In this document: piece by piece, positions 50,701 to 60,167 of the stretch
Position numbering within the stretch: the stretch's first letter is position 1
Layout: every line of letters begins with the position of its first letter
Assembly: GCA_016719645.1 (NCBI GenBank)
Contig: JADJYS010000002.1
Coordinates: 558,001-622,000 of the forward strand
From: a bacterium
GTDB taxonomy: Bacteria; Krumholzibacteriota; Krumholzibacteriia; LZORAL124-64-63
Direction of reading: 5' to 3'
Length of the DNA stretch: 64,000 nt
Position numbers and translations under genes: made by a program
The notes under the pieces: generated by a model
The model's database searches: none
Told to the model about the DNA's origin: nothing
The model's input: only the letters and a program-made list of their open reading frames with translations

Positions 50701-50941
50701 CTCCCTCGGATGCCGCGTGCCGCCGCCAACCGGCGGCCGCGACCATGACAGCCGCATTCCTGCATTCCCGCTTCATCCCGCGCCCGCTTCGCGCAGTACC
50801 CTTCAGCAGGCCGAGGCTCGCAGCCCGCGCGTGCCTGATGGGCGAGGGTGTCGCGACGTGCCGTGGGACTCGGCCTGCCTTCCCATCCTCGCCCACCGGT
50901 GGCCAAGTCGCCGGACCTTCAAACAAGCAGGGGGACCACAC

Positions 50942-51901
50942 ATGAAACAAGTTCAACGGTTCGTCGCCGCCGCGATGCTGATCCTGATCGCTGCCGTCAC
51001 GGCGACCGCCATGGATCGGGACGATGCGTACCACGGTCCCGCCCCCGCGGTGCCCGAGGCGCCGAGCCTCCCGCTCGTGGCCGGCCAGAACTGCGCCGAT
51101 CCCATCGTCATCTCGAGCCTGCCGTTCTACGCGACCGGGCAGACGACCTGCGGCATGGGCAACACGTACACCGCGACCTGCCTGGGCAACTGGGACAACG
51201 GGGAGGACGTCATCTACCGCCTCGACCTGGCGGCCGACACGACCATCGACATCGAGATGAACCCCGGCGCCACCGAATGGACCGCTCTCGCGCTGTCCGT
51301 CAACTGCCCGCCCACCCCCTGCCTCGCCACGAACACGGGGTGGACGGGCGTGCGCGCCATCAGGGACCGGACGCTCGTCGCCGGCACCTACTACATCATG
51401 GTCGACACCTACCCGCCGCCGGGTTGCATCCCCTCGTTCACCCTGAGCGTCACCGCCGACACGCCGCCGCCCGTCAACGATCTCTGTGAGGGCGCCATCG
51501 ATCTGATGACGTTGGAATCGAACACGATCCAGATCGACCTCTGTGCGGGATACACCGACAACTACGACTCGGGCGCTTCCTGCACCGGTTCCCAGACGCT
51601 GGGTTCCGACGCCGTCTACAAGGTGTACCTGCAGGCCGGCGAGAACTTCTCCGCCAACATGGCGACCACCGGCATCGGCCCCTTCCTCTGGCTCGTGACG
51701 GATTGCAACAACGTCGTGGGCACGTGCGTTGCCGGAACGCGCAACCTCATTCCGTTCCTGTCCTACGATGCGGCTGCGACCGGCTGGTACTACCTGATCG
51801 TCGACAGCCTCAACGGCTGCGGCTTGGCGACGGTCACCATCGACGCGCCGGTGGCCACCGAATCGCTGCCCTGGGGCGGTCTGAAGGCGAGGTTCAAGTA
51901 G
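50942..51901 (+). CDS. Secreted protein with two PPC-like beta domains and a W-G-G-L-K-A-R-F-K tail
   Basis: The 319-residue product has a signal peptide (MKQVQRFVAAAMLILIAAVTA) and two copies of a bacterial pre-peptidase C-terminal-like domain, each with a NGEDVIYRLDLAA/SDAVYKVYLQAG strand, Thr/Asp-rich beta strands and a final G-x-Y-Y-(I/L)-(M/I)-V-D. About nine cysteines suggest disulfides and export. The last residues LPWGGLKARFK may be a short sorting tail (inference). It lies alone between tRNA-Gly and a DUF512 gene, with lower GC in the coding part than its neighbours. No enzyme domain is seen. Confidence 0.78.
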   Translation: MKQVQRFVAAAMLILIAAVTATAMDRDDAYHGPAPAVPEAPSLPLVAGQNCADPIVISSLPFYATGQTTCGMGNTYTATCLGNWDNGEDVIYRLDLAADTTIDIEMNPGATEWTALALSVNCPPTPCLATNTGWTGVRAIRDRTLVAGTYYIMVDTYPPPGCIPSFTLSVTADTPPPVNDLCEGAIDLMTLESNTIQIDLCAGYTDNYDSGASCTGSQTLGSDAVYKVYLQAGENFSANMATTGIGPFLWLVTDCNNVVGTCVAGTRNLIPFLSYDAAATGWYYLIVDSLNGCGLATVTIDAPVATESLPWGGLKARFK

Positions 51902-51932
51902 GGCGGAACACCGGCGCCAGGGAGGCGGCAGG

Positions 51933-51960
51933 AGGGGGCCCCGTCCGGACGGGGCCCCCT
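51933..51960 (+). terminator. Perfect palindrome after the secreted protein
   Basis: A 28-bp perfect inverted repeat with arms AGGGGGCCCCGTCC and its complement ends 59 bp after the stop. No T-run follows (CGGTGC), so it may act as an mRNA-stabilising hairpin or a T-poor terminator. Confidence 0.55.
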
Positions 51961-52066
51961 CGGTGCATGCCTGCATCCCGCGACCGCGTTCCCGGGATTG
52001 CGCATCGACGCCAGGTGCGCCTATCCTGACCGGGAGCGCGCTTCCCACCCGAGCCGGACGGACGCC

Positions 52067-53368
52067 ATGATCCAGCTGATCCAGCCCTTCCCGTCGCCGC
52101 TGGACCGCGCCCACGCCTGGCGCGAGGGCGACACGGTGACCGCGGTCGACGGCCAGCCCGTCGAGGACATGCTCGACCTCTACTACTACATGCCCCACGG
52201 CGAGAAGATGACCCTGACCATCGCCAGCCGCGACGGGGCCGTCAACAGCGTGGCCTTCGAACCCTACGCGCTGGACAAGGTCATGAGCTGCTTCGCGGCC
52301 ATGGAGTTCAAGACCTGCGCCTGCGACTGCGTCTTCTGCTTCATCGACCAGAACCCCCAGGGCATGCGCTCCAGCATCTACGTCAAGGACGAGGACTACC
52401 GCCTCAGCTTCCTGTACGGCAACTACATCACCCTGACCTCGCTGGGGCGCCGCGGCCTCGAGCGCGTCATCCGCCAGAAGATGACGCCGCTGTTCGTCTC
52501 GGTGCACGCCACCGACATCGACGTGCGCACGCGCATGCTGGGCATCAAGCGGCGCATCGACGTGCTGGCGATCCTGCGGCAGCTGGTCGAGGGCGGCATC
52601 ACCGTCCACGCCCAGGTCGTGCTGTGCCCGGGCTGGAACGACGGACCCATCCTGGACCAGTCCATCGCCGACCTGTTCGCCCTCCACCCGGGCGTCGAGA
52701 CCCTGGCCGTGGTGCCGGTCGGCCTGTCGGCCCACCGCGAGGGGCTGACGAAGCTCGACCCGGTCACCCCCGCGATCGCCGCCGCCACCATCGACCTGGT
52801 CGGCGTCTGGCAGCAGCGCTGCCGCGAGCTGGCCGACACGACCTTCGTCCACCTCAGCGACGAGTTCTACCTGCTGACCGGGCGCCCCTTCCCGCCGCAG
52901 GACCAGTACGGCGACTTCGCCCAGCTGGACAACGGCATCGGCCTGACCCGCGGCCTGGAGCAGACCTGGCGCGAAGCCCTGCTGGAGCGCGCCGCCCACG
53001 GCAAGCTGCCGACCCGCCCGGTGACGGTGATGACCGGCAAGCTCGGCGAGCTGGCCTTCGCGCAGCGGCTGCTGCCGGCGCTGGACCGCCCCGGACTGCC
53101 CCCGATCGAGCTGGTGGGGGTGGAGAACCGCTTCTACGGGGAGAGCGTGACGGTCGCCGGGCTGCTGGCCGGGAGCGACATCCGCCGCGCCCTGGGCGAA
53201 CTGCCCGCCGCGCCCGTGCGCGACGTCCTGCTGCCGCCGCGGATGTTCAACAGCGACCACCTCACCCTCGACGGCCTCGACCTCGCCGCCATCGCCGCCG
53301 ACCAGCCCCACCGCCTCCACATCCCCGACGAGGAAGGTCTCATTGACTTCTGGTCGGCGATGGGCTAA
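52067..53368 (+). CDS. DUF512 family protein: PDZ-like + radical SAM-like iron-sulfur protein
   Basis: The 433-residue protein has a short PDZ-like start (WREGDTVTAVDGQPVEDM), a CxxxCxxC cluster motif in KTCACDCVFCFIDQ with QNPQGMR, and the C-terminal DUF512 domain (TGKLGELAFAQRL, LLPPRMFNSD). The family is widespread, lies next to der in many genomes, and its biochemical role is not settled. The same adjacency is found here (der begins 96 bp on). ATG 52067 is the first start that keeps the PDZ-like region; no strong ribosome-binding site. Confidence 0.88.
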   Translation: MIQLIQPFPSPLDRAHAWREGDTVTAVDGQPVEDMLDLYYYMPHGEKMTLTIASRDGAVNSVAFEPYALDKVMSCFAAMEFKTCACDCVFCFIDQNPQGMRSSIYVKDEDYRLSFLYGNYITLTSLGRRGLERVIRQKMTPLFVSVHATDIDVRTRMLGIKRRIDVLAILRQLVEGGITVHAQVVLCPGWNDGPILDQSIADLFALHPGVETLAVVPVGLSAHREGLTKLDPVTPAIAAATIDLVGVWQQRCRELADTTFVHLSDEFYLLTGRPFPPQDQYGDFAQLDNGIGLTRGLEQTWREALLERAAHGKLPTRPVTVMTGKLGELAFAQRLLPALDRPGLPPIELVGVENRFYGESVTVAGLLAGSDIRRALGELPAAPVRDVLLPPRMFNSDHLTLDGLDLAAIAADQPHRLHIPDEEGLIDFWSAMG

Positions 53369-53464
53369 CGTCCCGCCCAGCAACGCCTGCCGTTTCGCGG
53401 CACGCGTCATCTTATTGTTTGATCGGTGATTGCAAGCCTCGCTTCAAGTGCGGAAGGATGGGTC

Positions 53465-54774
53465 GTGGCGACCAGGACCGTGGTCATCGTCGGCCGCCCG
53501 AACGTGGGCAAGTCGACCCTCTTCAACCGCGTCATCGGCGAGCGGAGATCGGTGGTCCACGAGACGCCCGGCGTCACGCGCGACCGCATCGCCGAGCTCA
53601 CCGACTGGGCGGGCATTCCTTCCAGCTGCTGGACACCGGCGGCATCATCCCGTTCGGCGAGGAAGTCTCGCGCTTCGACAGCCTGGTGACCGAGATCGCC
53701 CACCTCGCCATCGCCGAGGCCGACGTGGTGATCTTCATGGTCGACGGCTCGGGCGGCCTGTCGACCTGGGACGACAGCATCGCCGTGCACCTGCGCCGCA
53801 GCGGCAAGCCGGTGGTGCTGACCGTCAACAAGGTCGAGAAGGAGCACCAGCGCTACGGCGCCGCGGACTTCTACCGCCTCGGCCTGGGCGAACCCCACTG
53901 CATCAGCGCCCTGCACGGCCTGGGCGTGGGCGACCTGCTGGACGAGGTCGTGGCGGACTTCCCGGTCGGCCCCGAGCCCGAGCCCTGCGACATGAAGATC
54001 GCCATCCTCGGCCGCCCCAACGTGGGCAAGTCCAGCCTGCTGAACCTGCTGGTGGGCCGCAACGAGGCGCTGGTCAGCGAGATCGCCGGCACCACGCGCG
54101 ACGCCATCCACACCGACCTGCACTGGCACGGCCGCACCCTGCGCCTGATCGACACCGCCGGCCTGCGCCGCAAGTCGCGCGTCGAGGAGGCGATCGAGGT
54201 CTTCAGCAACATGCGCACCGTGCGCGCGCTGGAGGAGTGCGACGTCGCGGTGCTGATGGTCGACGCCAGCGAGGGCACCGTCACCCAGGACGCCAAGATC
54301 GCCGGCCTGATCCACGACGCGGCCAAGGGCGTCGTGGTCGCCTTCAACAAGTGGGACCTGGTCGAGAAGGACCAGGCCACGCACCTGAAGGTCTGGGAGG
54401 AGTTCTGCCGCGAGGTGCCCTTCCTGACCTACGCGCCCTGGTTCACGCTGTCGTCCCTGACCAAGCAGCGCTCCGGCAAGGTGCTGGAACTGGTGTGGGA
54501 GGTGTTCGAGCAGCGCTCCCTGCGCATCGACACCAGCGAGCTGAACACGTTCCTCGAGGGCATCATGCACAAGCAGCCGCCGCACTTCCACGGCGGCGGG
54601 ACCGGCAAGGTCTACTTCGCAACCCAGGCGGAATCCTCGCCGCCGGCCATCGTGCTGTCGGTGAACAATCCGAAGTTCTTCGACCGCAGCTACCTGCGGT
54701 TCCTGAACAACCAGATCCGCGAAGCCTACGGGTTCAAGGGCAACCGGATCTTCATCAAGACCAAGCGTCACTGA
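53465..54774 (+). CDS. der: Ribosome assembly GTPase Der (EngA), one apparent frameshift
   Basis: Der has two tandem GTPase domains and a KH-like end and is needed for 50S maturation. Domain 1 has GRPNVGKSTLF and TPGVTRDR; domain 2 has GRPNVGKSSLL, GTTRDAIHT and NKWD; the end is NNQIREAYGFKGNRIFIKTKRH-like. One missing G near 53608 (in a G run after the first domain's DWAG) shifts the frame; correcting it gives DWAGHSFQLLDTGG and a 436-residue protein. GTG 53465 starts at VATRTVVIVGRPNVGKS. As Der is essential, a sequence error is likely. Confidence 0.93.
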
Positions 54775-54787
54775 GCGGAAGGCGCCC

Positions 54788-55453
54788 ATGCTCCTGCTGT
54801 TGAGCCTGTTGCTGGCCTACCTGCTGGGCGCGGTGCCCTTCAGCTTCATCGTGGCGCGCGCGGTGCGCGGCATCGACCTGCGGCACCACGGCAGCGGCAA
54901 CCTCGGCGCCACGAACGTGTTCCGCGCCGTGGGACCACGCTGGGGCGTGCTGGTGTTCCTGCTGGACTGGGCCAAGGGCGCCGGCGCGGTGCTCATCATG
55001 TCGGCGGTGGCGGCGGGCTGGCCCGCGGACCAGGCGACGCCGCTGCACCTGCCGCCGGATCTCTGGCGCATCTTCGCCGGCTTCGTCGCCTCGCTCGGCC
55101 ACACCCTGTCGCCCTTCGTCGGCTGGCACGGCGGCAAGGGCGTGGCCACGACCTGCGGCGCCTTCTTCGTGCTGGCGCCGTACCCCACGCTGATCGCCCT
55201 GGGCGTCTTCTTCCTGGTGCTGGCCCTGCGCCGGATCATCTCGCTGGCCAGCATCAGCGCGGCGGTGGTCCTGCCGTTCGCCGTCGGCTTCTTCGAGTGG
55301 CGCTCCGAACGGTTCTCGCGCACCATCTTCGTCTTCGCCCTGCTGATCTGCGGCTGGGTGGTGTTCCGGCACCGCGCGAACATCCGCCGCCTGCGCGCGG
55401 GCACCGAGGCCAAGCTCGGCAGCAACAGCGTCAAGCCGGGGGCGACGCCGTGA
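54788..55453 (+). CDS. plsY: Acyl-phosphate--glycerol-3-phosphate acyltransferase PlsY
   Basis: PlsY makes lysophosphatidic acid at the inner membrane. The 221-residue protein has about five hydrophobic helices and the three loop motifs GSGNLGATN, WHGGKGVAT and H-R-x-N-I-R-R-L near the C-terminus. It follows der by 13 bp and overlaps gpsA, whose product makes its glycerol-3-phosphate substrate; PlsC (fused to cytidylate kinase at 34229) would act next. Confidence 0.95.
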   Translation: MLLLLSLLLAYLLGAVPFSFIVARAVRGIDLRHHGSGNLGATNVFRAVGPRWGVLVFLLDWAKGAGAVLIMSAVAAGWPADQATPLHLPPDLWRIFAGFVASLGHTLSPFVGWHGGKGVATTCGAFFVLAPYPTLIALGVFFLVLALRRIISLASISAAVVLPFAVGFFEWRSERFSRTIFVFALLICGWVVFRHRANIRRLRAGTEAKLGSNSVKPGATP

Positions 55454-56463
55454 AGGCCGCCGTCCTGGGCACCGGCAGCTGGGGGACGGGCTTCGGCCGC
55501 CACCTGGCCTCGCTGGGGAGCGAGGTGGTGCTGTGGGGCATCGAGCCGGCCCAGGTCGAGGCCATCGCGACCACCCACGTCAACCCCGCCTACTTCCCGG
55601 GCCTGCGCCTGCCGGAGAACCTGACCGCCACCCTGGACCTCGGCGCGGCGGTCGACGGCGCGGACGCGGTGTTCGTCGTGCTGCCCAGCCAGGCGGTGCG
55701 CGCCGTCGCCGTGCGCCTGCACGCCTGCGGCCTGCGCCCGGGCTGCCCGATCGTCTGCCTGAGCAAGGGGCTCGAACTCGACACGCTCAAGCGCCTCAGC
55801 ACCGTGCTGGAGGAGGAAGTGAGCCGCGATGCGGCCGGCGGCGCCCACCCGATCGGCGTGCTGCTGGGCCCCAGCCACGCCGAGGAGGTCGTGCTGGGCA
55901 TGCCCACGGCCCTGGTGCTGGCGGGCCACGGCGACGGCTGGCACGCCCTGCAGGGCCGCCTGGCCGGACCCACGCTGCGCGTCTACACGAACCACGACCT
56001 GCTGGGCGTGGAGATCGCCGCCGCCTTCAAGAACGTCATCGCCATCGCGGTCGGCATGTGCGACGGGCTCGGCTACGGCGACAACACGCGCGGCGCGGTG
56101 ATGACCCGCGGCCTGAAGGAGCTGGCCCGCCTGGGCATCGCCCTGGGCGGCCACTTCGAGACCTTCTACGGCCTGTCCGGCATCGGCGACCTGATCACCA
56201 CCTGCACGAGCCGCCACTCCCGCAACCGCAACTTCGGCGAGGCGGTGGCCCGCGGCGACCACGACCCGCAGGAGATCCTGCGCGACGCCAAGCAGGTCGT
56301 CGAGGGCGCCGTGATGACCCAGGCCGCCTTGAAGTTGAGCGCGAAGCACCAGATAGAACTTCCTATCACACAGGAAGTTCACCGTGTGCTATATTCCGGC
56401 AAGAGCACCGCTCGGGCCATGCAGGACCTGATGGAGCGGACGCTGCGTTCCGAGTTGGAGTGA
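55450..56463 (+). CDS. gpsA: Glycerol-3-phosphate dehydrogenase [NAD(P)+]
   Basis: GpsA reduces dihydroxyacetone phosphate to sn-glycerol-3-phosphate. The 337-residue cytosolic protein has the Rossmann GTGSWGTGFG, the GPSHAEEVVLG and the catalytic AAFKNVIAIAVG Lys block, with GLSGIGDLITTC. GTG 55450 is in the GTGA overlap with plsY. Confidence 0.95.
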   Translation: MKAAVLGTGSWGTGFGRHLASLGSEVVLWGIEPAQVEAIATTHVNPAYFPGLRLPENLTATLDLGAAVDGADAVFVVLPSQAVRAVAVRLHACGLRPGCPIVCLSKGLELDTLKRLSTVLEEEVSRDAAGGAHPIGVLLGPSHAEEVVLGMPTALVLAGHGDGWHALQGRLAGPTLRVYTNHDLLGVEIAAAFKNVIAIAVGMCDGLGYGDNTRGAVMTRGLKELARLGIALGGHFETFYGLSGIGDLITTCTSRHSRNRNFGEAVARGDHDPQEILRDAKQVVEGAVMTQAALKLSAKHQIELPITQEVHRVLYSGKSTARAMQDLMERTLRSELE

Positions 56464-56482
56464 CCGCGCGGAGGGGATGATC

Positions 56483-56872
56483 GTGGCCGATCTGCCCGAC
56501 AAGCTCTACTACTCGATCCGCGAGATCGCCGAGCACACCGGCGTGGAGCCGCACGTCCTGCGCTACTGGGAGACGGAGTTCCCCACCCTGCGCCCGAAGC
56601 GGGCCCGCTCCGGCGCGCGCACCTACCGGCGCCGCGACGTCGAGGAGATCCAGCTGATCCGCCGCCTCCTGCACGAGGAGGGCTACCGGATCGAGGGCGC
56701 GCGCAAGTTCCTGCGCGAGCGCCGCCAGCCGCAGGAAGCGCCGGCCGCCACCCGTTCGCGCGACGACATGTTCGCCCCGCAGGACCGCGCCGAGCGCCTG
56801 AAGGCCGTGCGCGCGGGCCTGCGCGAGGTGCTCGACCTGCTGGCGGCCATGAAACCTCCGGCCGGAGCCTGA
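56483..56872 (+). CDS. MerR-type transcriptional regulator
   Basis: The 129-residue protein has the winged helix-turn-helix YYSIREIAEHTGVEPHVLRYWETEFP, then a helical region and a short Ala/Arg-rich tail with no effector-binding domain. GTG 56483 is preferred over ATG 56477, as the GGAGG site sits 8 nt before the GTG and directly abuts the ATG. It is 19 bp after gpsA. Small MerR proteins of this kind are common next to der/gpsA or ihf genes; the target is unknown. Confidence 0.82.
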   Translation: MADLPDKLYYSIREIAEHTGVEPHVLRYWETEFPTLRPKRARSGARTYRRRDVEEIQLIRRLLHEEGYRIEGARKFLRERRQPQEAPAATRSRDDMFAPQDRAERLKAVRAGLREVLDLLAAMKPPAGA

Positions 56873-56902
56873 TCCCCGCGCCTGCGGCGGCCGCAATCTC
56901 CC

Positions 56903-56931
56903 TTGTCCCGGCCGTGGTCGCGTATTAGATT
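56903..56931 (+). promoter_or_regulatory. Promoter of tRNA-Pro(GGG)
   Basis: TTGTCC at 56903-56908 and TAGATT at 56926-56931, 17 bp apart, end 41 bp before the tRNA. Confidence 0.6.
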
Positions 56932-56972
56932 GTCCGTTCGCCCGGGGCTTGGTCCCGGGCACGTTTTCTGGT

Positions 56973-57049
56973 CGGGCCGTAGCGCAGCCCGGTAGCGCAC
57001 TTGCATGGGGGGCAAGGGGTCGGCGGTTCAAATCCGCCCGGCCCGACCA
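56973..57049 (+). tRNA. tRNA-Pro(GGG)
   Basis: A 77-nt cloverleaf with acceptor CGGGCCG/CGGCCCG, D-arm GCGC/GCGC, anticodon stem CTTGC/GCAAG with loop ATGGGGG (anticodon GGG), T-loop TTCAAAT and encoded CCA. Base composition changes downstream, where a type I restriction system begins, so this tRNA may be an integration target. Confidence 0.95.
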
Positions 57050-57067
57050 TCCAACCTCCGAAAAGAC

Positions 57068-57102
57068 AACGGGTTGCCGATGAGGCGACCCGTTTCTTTT
57101 TT
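57068..57102 (+). terminator. Terminator after tRNA-Pro
   Basis: AACGGGT (57068-57074) and ACCCGTT (57088-57094) form a 7-bp stem with a 13-nt loop, followed by TCTTTTTT. A textbook intrinsic terminator. Confidence 0.9.
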
Positions 57103-57116
57103 GCCTGAAAATCTTC

Positions 57117-57136
57117 GGGTCACCCTTGGGTCACCC
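57117..57136. repeat. Two GGGTCACCC palindromes, 11 bp apart
   Basis: GGGTCACCC occurs at 57117-57125 and again at 57128-57136, each with a dyad about its central base and spaced one helical turn. It lies between the tRNA-Pro terminator and hsdM, so an operator or a recombination site are both possible; nothing in the sequence decides. Confidence 0.6.
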
Positions 57137-57294
57137 TGCTTCTGGGGCGTCCTGAGCTTTCCCGGGGGGCGCAATCTCAAGCCCTTCGATTGCGCCATTC
57201 GGGACAACACTGTTTCCTCCTCGTAATGGGTGAGTGGTACCCTTGCTGATAGAATTCGAATATCGAACCGCTACATATCATGGAGTCCCCAACA

Positions 57295-58861
57295 ATGCCC
57301 AAGACGACGAGCACGTAGAGCCAAGCACCCCTCGGCTACGAGGCCCAGCTTTGGCAGATGGCTGACGCACTGCGCGGCAGCATGGACGCCGCCGAGTACA
57401 AGCACGTCGTCCTCGGACTGATTTTTCTGAAGTTCATCTCGGACGCCTTCGAAGAGCAGCACGCCCGCCTTTTATCAGACCAGGCGGATGGGGCCAACCC
57501 CGAGGACCCCGACGAGTACCGCGCCCTGAACATCTTCTGGGTGCCCCAGGATGCCCGCTGGCAACACCTGAAAGACCAGGCCAAGCAGTCCACGATCGGC
57601 AAAATGGTCGATGACGCTATGGCCTCGATCGAGCGAGACAACCCGGCCCTGAAGGGGTGCTGCCCAAGGACTACGCTCGGCCTGACATCGACAAACAGCG
57701 CCTAGGTCAACTCATCGATTTGGTCAGCAACATCCGGGTAGGGGATGAGGACTCACGTTCGAACGACGTTCTCGGCAGAATCTACGAATACTTCCTGTCC
57801 CAGTTCGCGAGCGCAGAGGGAAAAAGGGCGGCGAGTTCTACACGCCGCGCTGCATCGTCAAGCTGCTGGTCGAGATGATCGAGCCCTCCCATGGTCGGGT
57901 CTACGATCCCTGCTGCGGGTCGGGCGGCATGTTCGTGCAGTCGTTGGAGTTCATTCGGGCACACGCCGGCGGCAACGGCAACAGAGGTAGTGCCAGGGCC
58001 GACATCTCGATCTACGGCCAGGAACTGAACTACACGACCTGGCGCCTGTCACGGATGAACCTCGCCATCCGAGGGATCGACGGGAACATAGCCCAGGGCG
58101 ACACCTTCCATAACGACCAACACCCCGACTTAAAAGCCGACTTCATCCTGGCTAATCCGCCGTTCAACGTGTCCGACTGGGGTGGTGATCGGCTGAAGAA
58201 TGACAAGCGCTGGCAGTACGGCACACCGCCCATGGGCAACGCCAACTTTGCCTGGGTGCAGCACATCGTCTACCACCTGGCGCCTGCAGGCGTAGCAGGC
58301 TTCGTGCTCGCCAACGGGTCAATGTCGTCAAACCAGTCCGGCGAGGGCGAGATCCGCAAGAATCTGATCGAGGCCGACCTCGTAGATTGCATGGTCGCGC
58401 TGCCGAGCCAGCTCTTCTACTCCACGCAGATCCCGGCCTGCTTGTGGTTCCTCGCCCGCGACCGCAAGAACGGCAAGTTCCGCGACCGCCGCGGGCAGGT
58501 GCTCTTCATCGATGCTCGCAAGCTCGGGCCGCTCGTGGACCGCACCCACCGCGAGCTTACCGACGATGGTATCGCGAAGATCATGGACTCATATCACGCC
58601 TGGCGCGGCGGGCAGGAAACGGGCGAGTACACCGACGTGCTTGGCTTCTGCAGGAGTGCGACGCTGGAGGAGGTGCGCAAGCAAGGCCACGTGCTAACGC
58701 CCGGCCGCTACGTCGGCGCCGAAGCCGCCGAGGACGACGACGAGCCTTTCGACGAAAAGATGAAGCGCCTCACAGCGACACTGCGTAAGCAGCAGGCCGG
58801 GGCCTTGGCGCTGGACGCCGCGATCGCAGCCAGTCTGGGGGAGCTTGGGTATGGCGGATGA
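57295..58861 (+). pseudogene. hsdM: Type I restriction-modification methylase subunit HsdM, disrupted
   Basis: HsdM makes N6-methyladenine with HsdS. The likely original start, ATG 57295 (GGAG 9 nt upstream), is followed by a TAG at 57316-57318; a later in-frame ATG at 57358 would drop part of the conserved LGYEAQLWQ region. Then two single-base deletions, at 57654-57657 (G run) and 57821-57825 (A run), put the helical N-domain, the linker and the catalytic part in three frames. The catalytic part has VYDPCCGSGGMF (SAM binding) and ANPPFNVSDWGG (NPPF). Repaired, it would be about 520 residues. Decay or sequence error cannot be told apart. Confidence 0.85.
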
Positions 58862-60167
58862 CGGGTTTCGCACAACGCTCGGCGACTACTTCACGCTTCA
58901 GCGTGGGACCACCTACAAGAGCCGGCTGTTAGGCCTGCCTGGGCCAGTTTTACTCGGCCTTGCAACGATTCAACGTAATGGAGGGTTTCGTACAGATTCC
59001 CTCCAGACATACGGAGGTGACTCTCCTACCAAGTTGCTTGTGCAACCCGGAGACCTCTATCTCTCACTGAAGAACGTCACACAGTCGGCGGACTTGCTCG
59101 GAGCGGTCGCTCGCCTGCCAATCGACCATCCTCCTGGACGCTTGACACAAGACACAGTCAAGTTGGAACCAATAGGGTCCGCCGTTCCGCTCGACTATCT
59201 CTACTGGTTGCTCCGCACCCCGCAATACAGAAGCTACTGCCGCGCACATGCAACCGGCACGACGAATCTCGGCTTGTCTCGCGAGGATTTCCTCGGGTTC
59301 TCAGCACCGGAGCCGACACCGATCCAATCCAAGATCGTGGACACTCTCAGCTCGCTGGACGACAAGATCGAGCTGAACCGACGAATGAATAAGACGCTGG
59401 AAACGATGGCGTGGTCGCTTTTCAAGTCGTGGTTCGTGGACTTCGCCCCCGTCCGCGCCAAGGCCGCCGGCCGCGACACCGGCCTCCCCAAGTCCATCGC
59501 CGACCACTTCCCCGACCGCCTAGTTGACTCCGAACTCGGCGAGATTCCGGAGGGTTGGGAAATATGTAGGTTCGGCGCAGTGGTCGAACAGCTCCGCGAT
59601 CAGGAAAATCCACTCTCGTCGCCAAACGTGCTATACCATCACTTCAGTATCCCTTCTTTCGACGCGGGGCAGACACCGAAACTCGAATACGGCGAGAGCA
59701 TCAAGAGCATAAAGTCGCGTGTACCGGCGGGCGTCGTCTTGCTATCCAAGCTCAATCCCGAGATCGATCGCGTATGGCTGGTCGACGTCGAGGTGTCCGC
59801 ACGAGCTGTCTGCTCCACGGAATTCCTCGTGCTACGCGCGCGTGCGCCGTTTACGCGGAGTTATGCCTATTGCTTAGCGCGCTCGTCAGCGTTTCGTCAG
59901 CAGATCGAGGGACTCGTGACCGGGACCTCGAAGAGTCATCAGCGGGCCCAGGTTGCTTCGATTCTCGACCTCGGTGTCGTCTCAGCCCCAGCAGACATCG
60001 TCGGCGCTTTCAGTGCCACAGCAGAGAATCTCCTTGCTCGTACTCTAACCTGTCGGCGCGAATCTCGCTCCCTCATCGCCTTGCGCGACACACTACTGCC
60101 CAAGCTCATATCGGGCGAAATGCGCATTTCGGACGCCGAACGGTTCATCGAAAGGTCAGACATATGA
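58851..60167 (+). CDS. hsdS: Type I restriction-modification specificity subunit HsdS
   Basis: HsdS reads the two half-sites of the target. The 438-residue protein has two target-recognition domains, about residues 5-160 and 220-380, each followed by a coiled helical spacer (IQSKIVDTLSSLDDKIELN and the C-terminal LLARTLTCRRESRSLIAL). The frame is intact, unlike hsdM and hsdR. ATG 58851 overlaps the end of hsdM by 11 bp. The recognition sequence cannot be predicted from this alone. Confidence 0.9.
   Translation: MADDGFRTTLGDYFTLQRGTTYKSRLLGLPGPVLLGLATIQRNGGFRTDSLQTYGGDSPTKLLVQPGDLYLSLKNVTQSADLLGAVARLPIDHPPGRLTQDTVKLEPIGSAVPLDYLYWLLRTPQYRSYCRAHATGTTNLGLSREDFLGFSAPEPTPIQSKIVDTLSSLDDKIELNRRMNKTLETMAWSLFKSWFVDFAPVRAKAAGRDTGLPKSIADHFPDRLVDSELGEIPEGWEICRFGAVVEQLRDQENPLSSPNVLYHHFSIPSFDAGQTPKLEYGESIKSIKSRVPAGVVLLSKLNPEIDRVWLVDVEVSARAVCSTEFLVLRARAPFTRSYAYCLARSSAFRQQIEGLVTGTSKSHQRAQVASILDLGVVSAPADIVGAFSATAENLLARTLTCRRESRSLIALRDTLLPKLISGEMRISDAERFIERSDI

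Noticed and set aside
50701..50941. Small gene between tRNA-Gly and the secreted protein
   Set aside because: Short frames exist on both strands but lack ribosome-binding sites and coding character; I see nothing to support in this 240-bp gap.
57316..57318. TAG in hsdM as a recoded (pyrrolysine) codon
   Set aside because: No other gene in the window has an internal TAG, hsdM carries further frameshifts, and HsdM does not use pyrrolysine.
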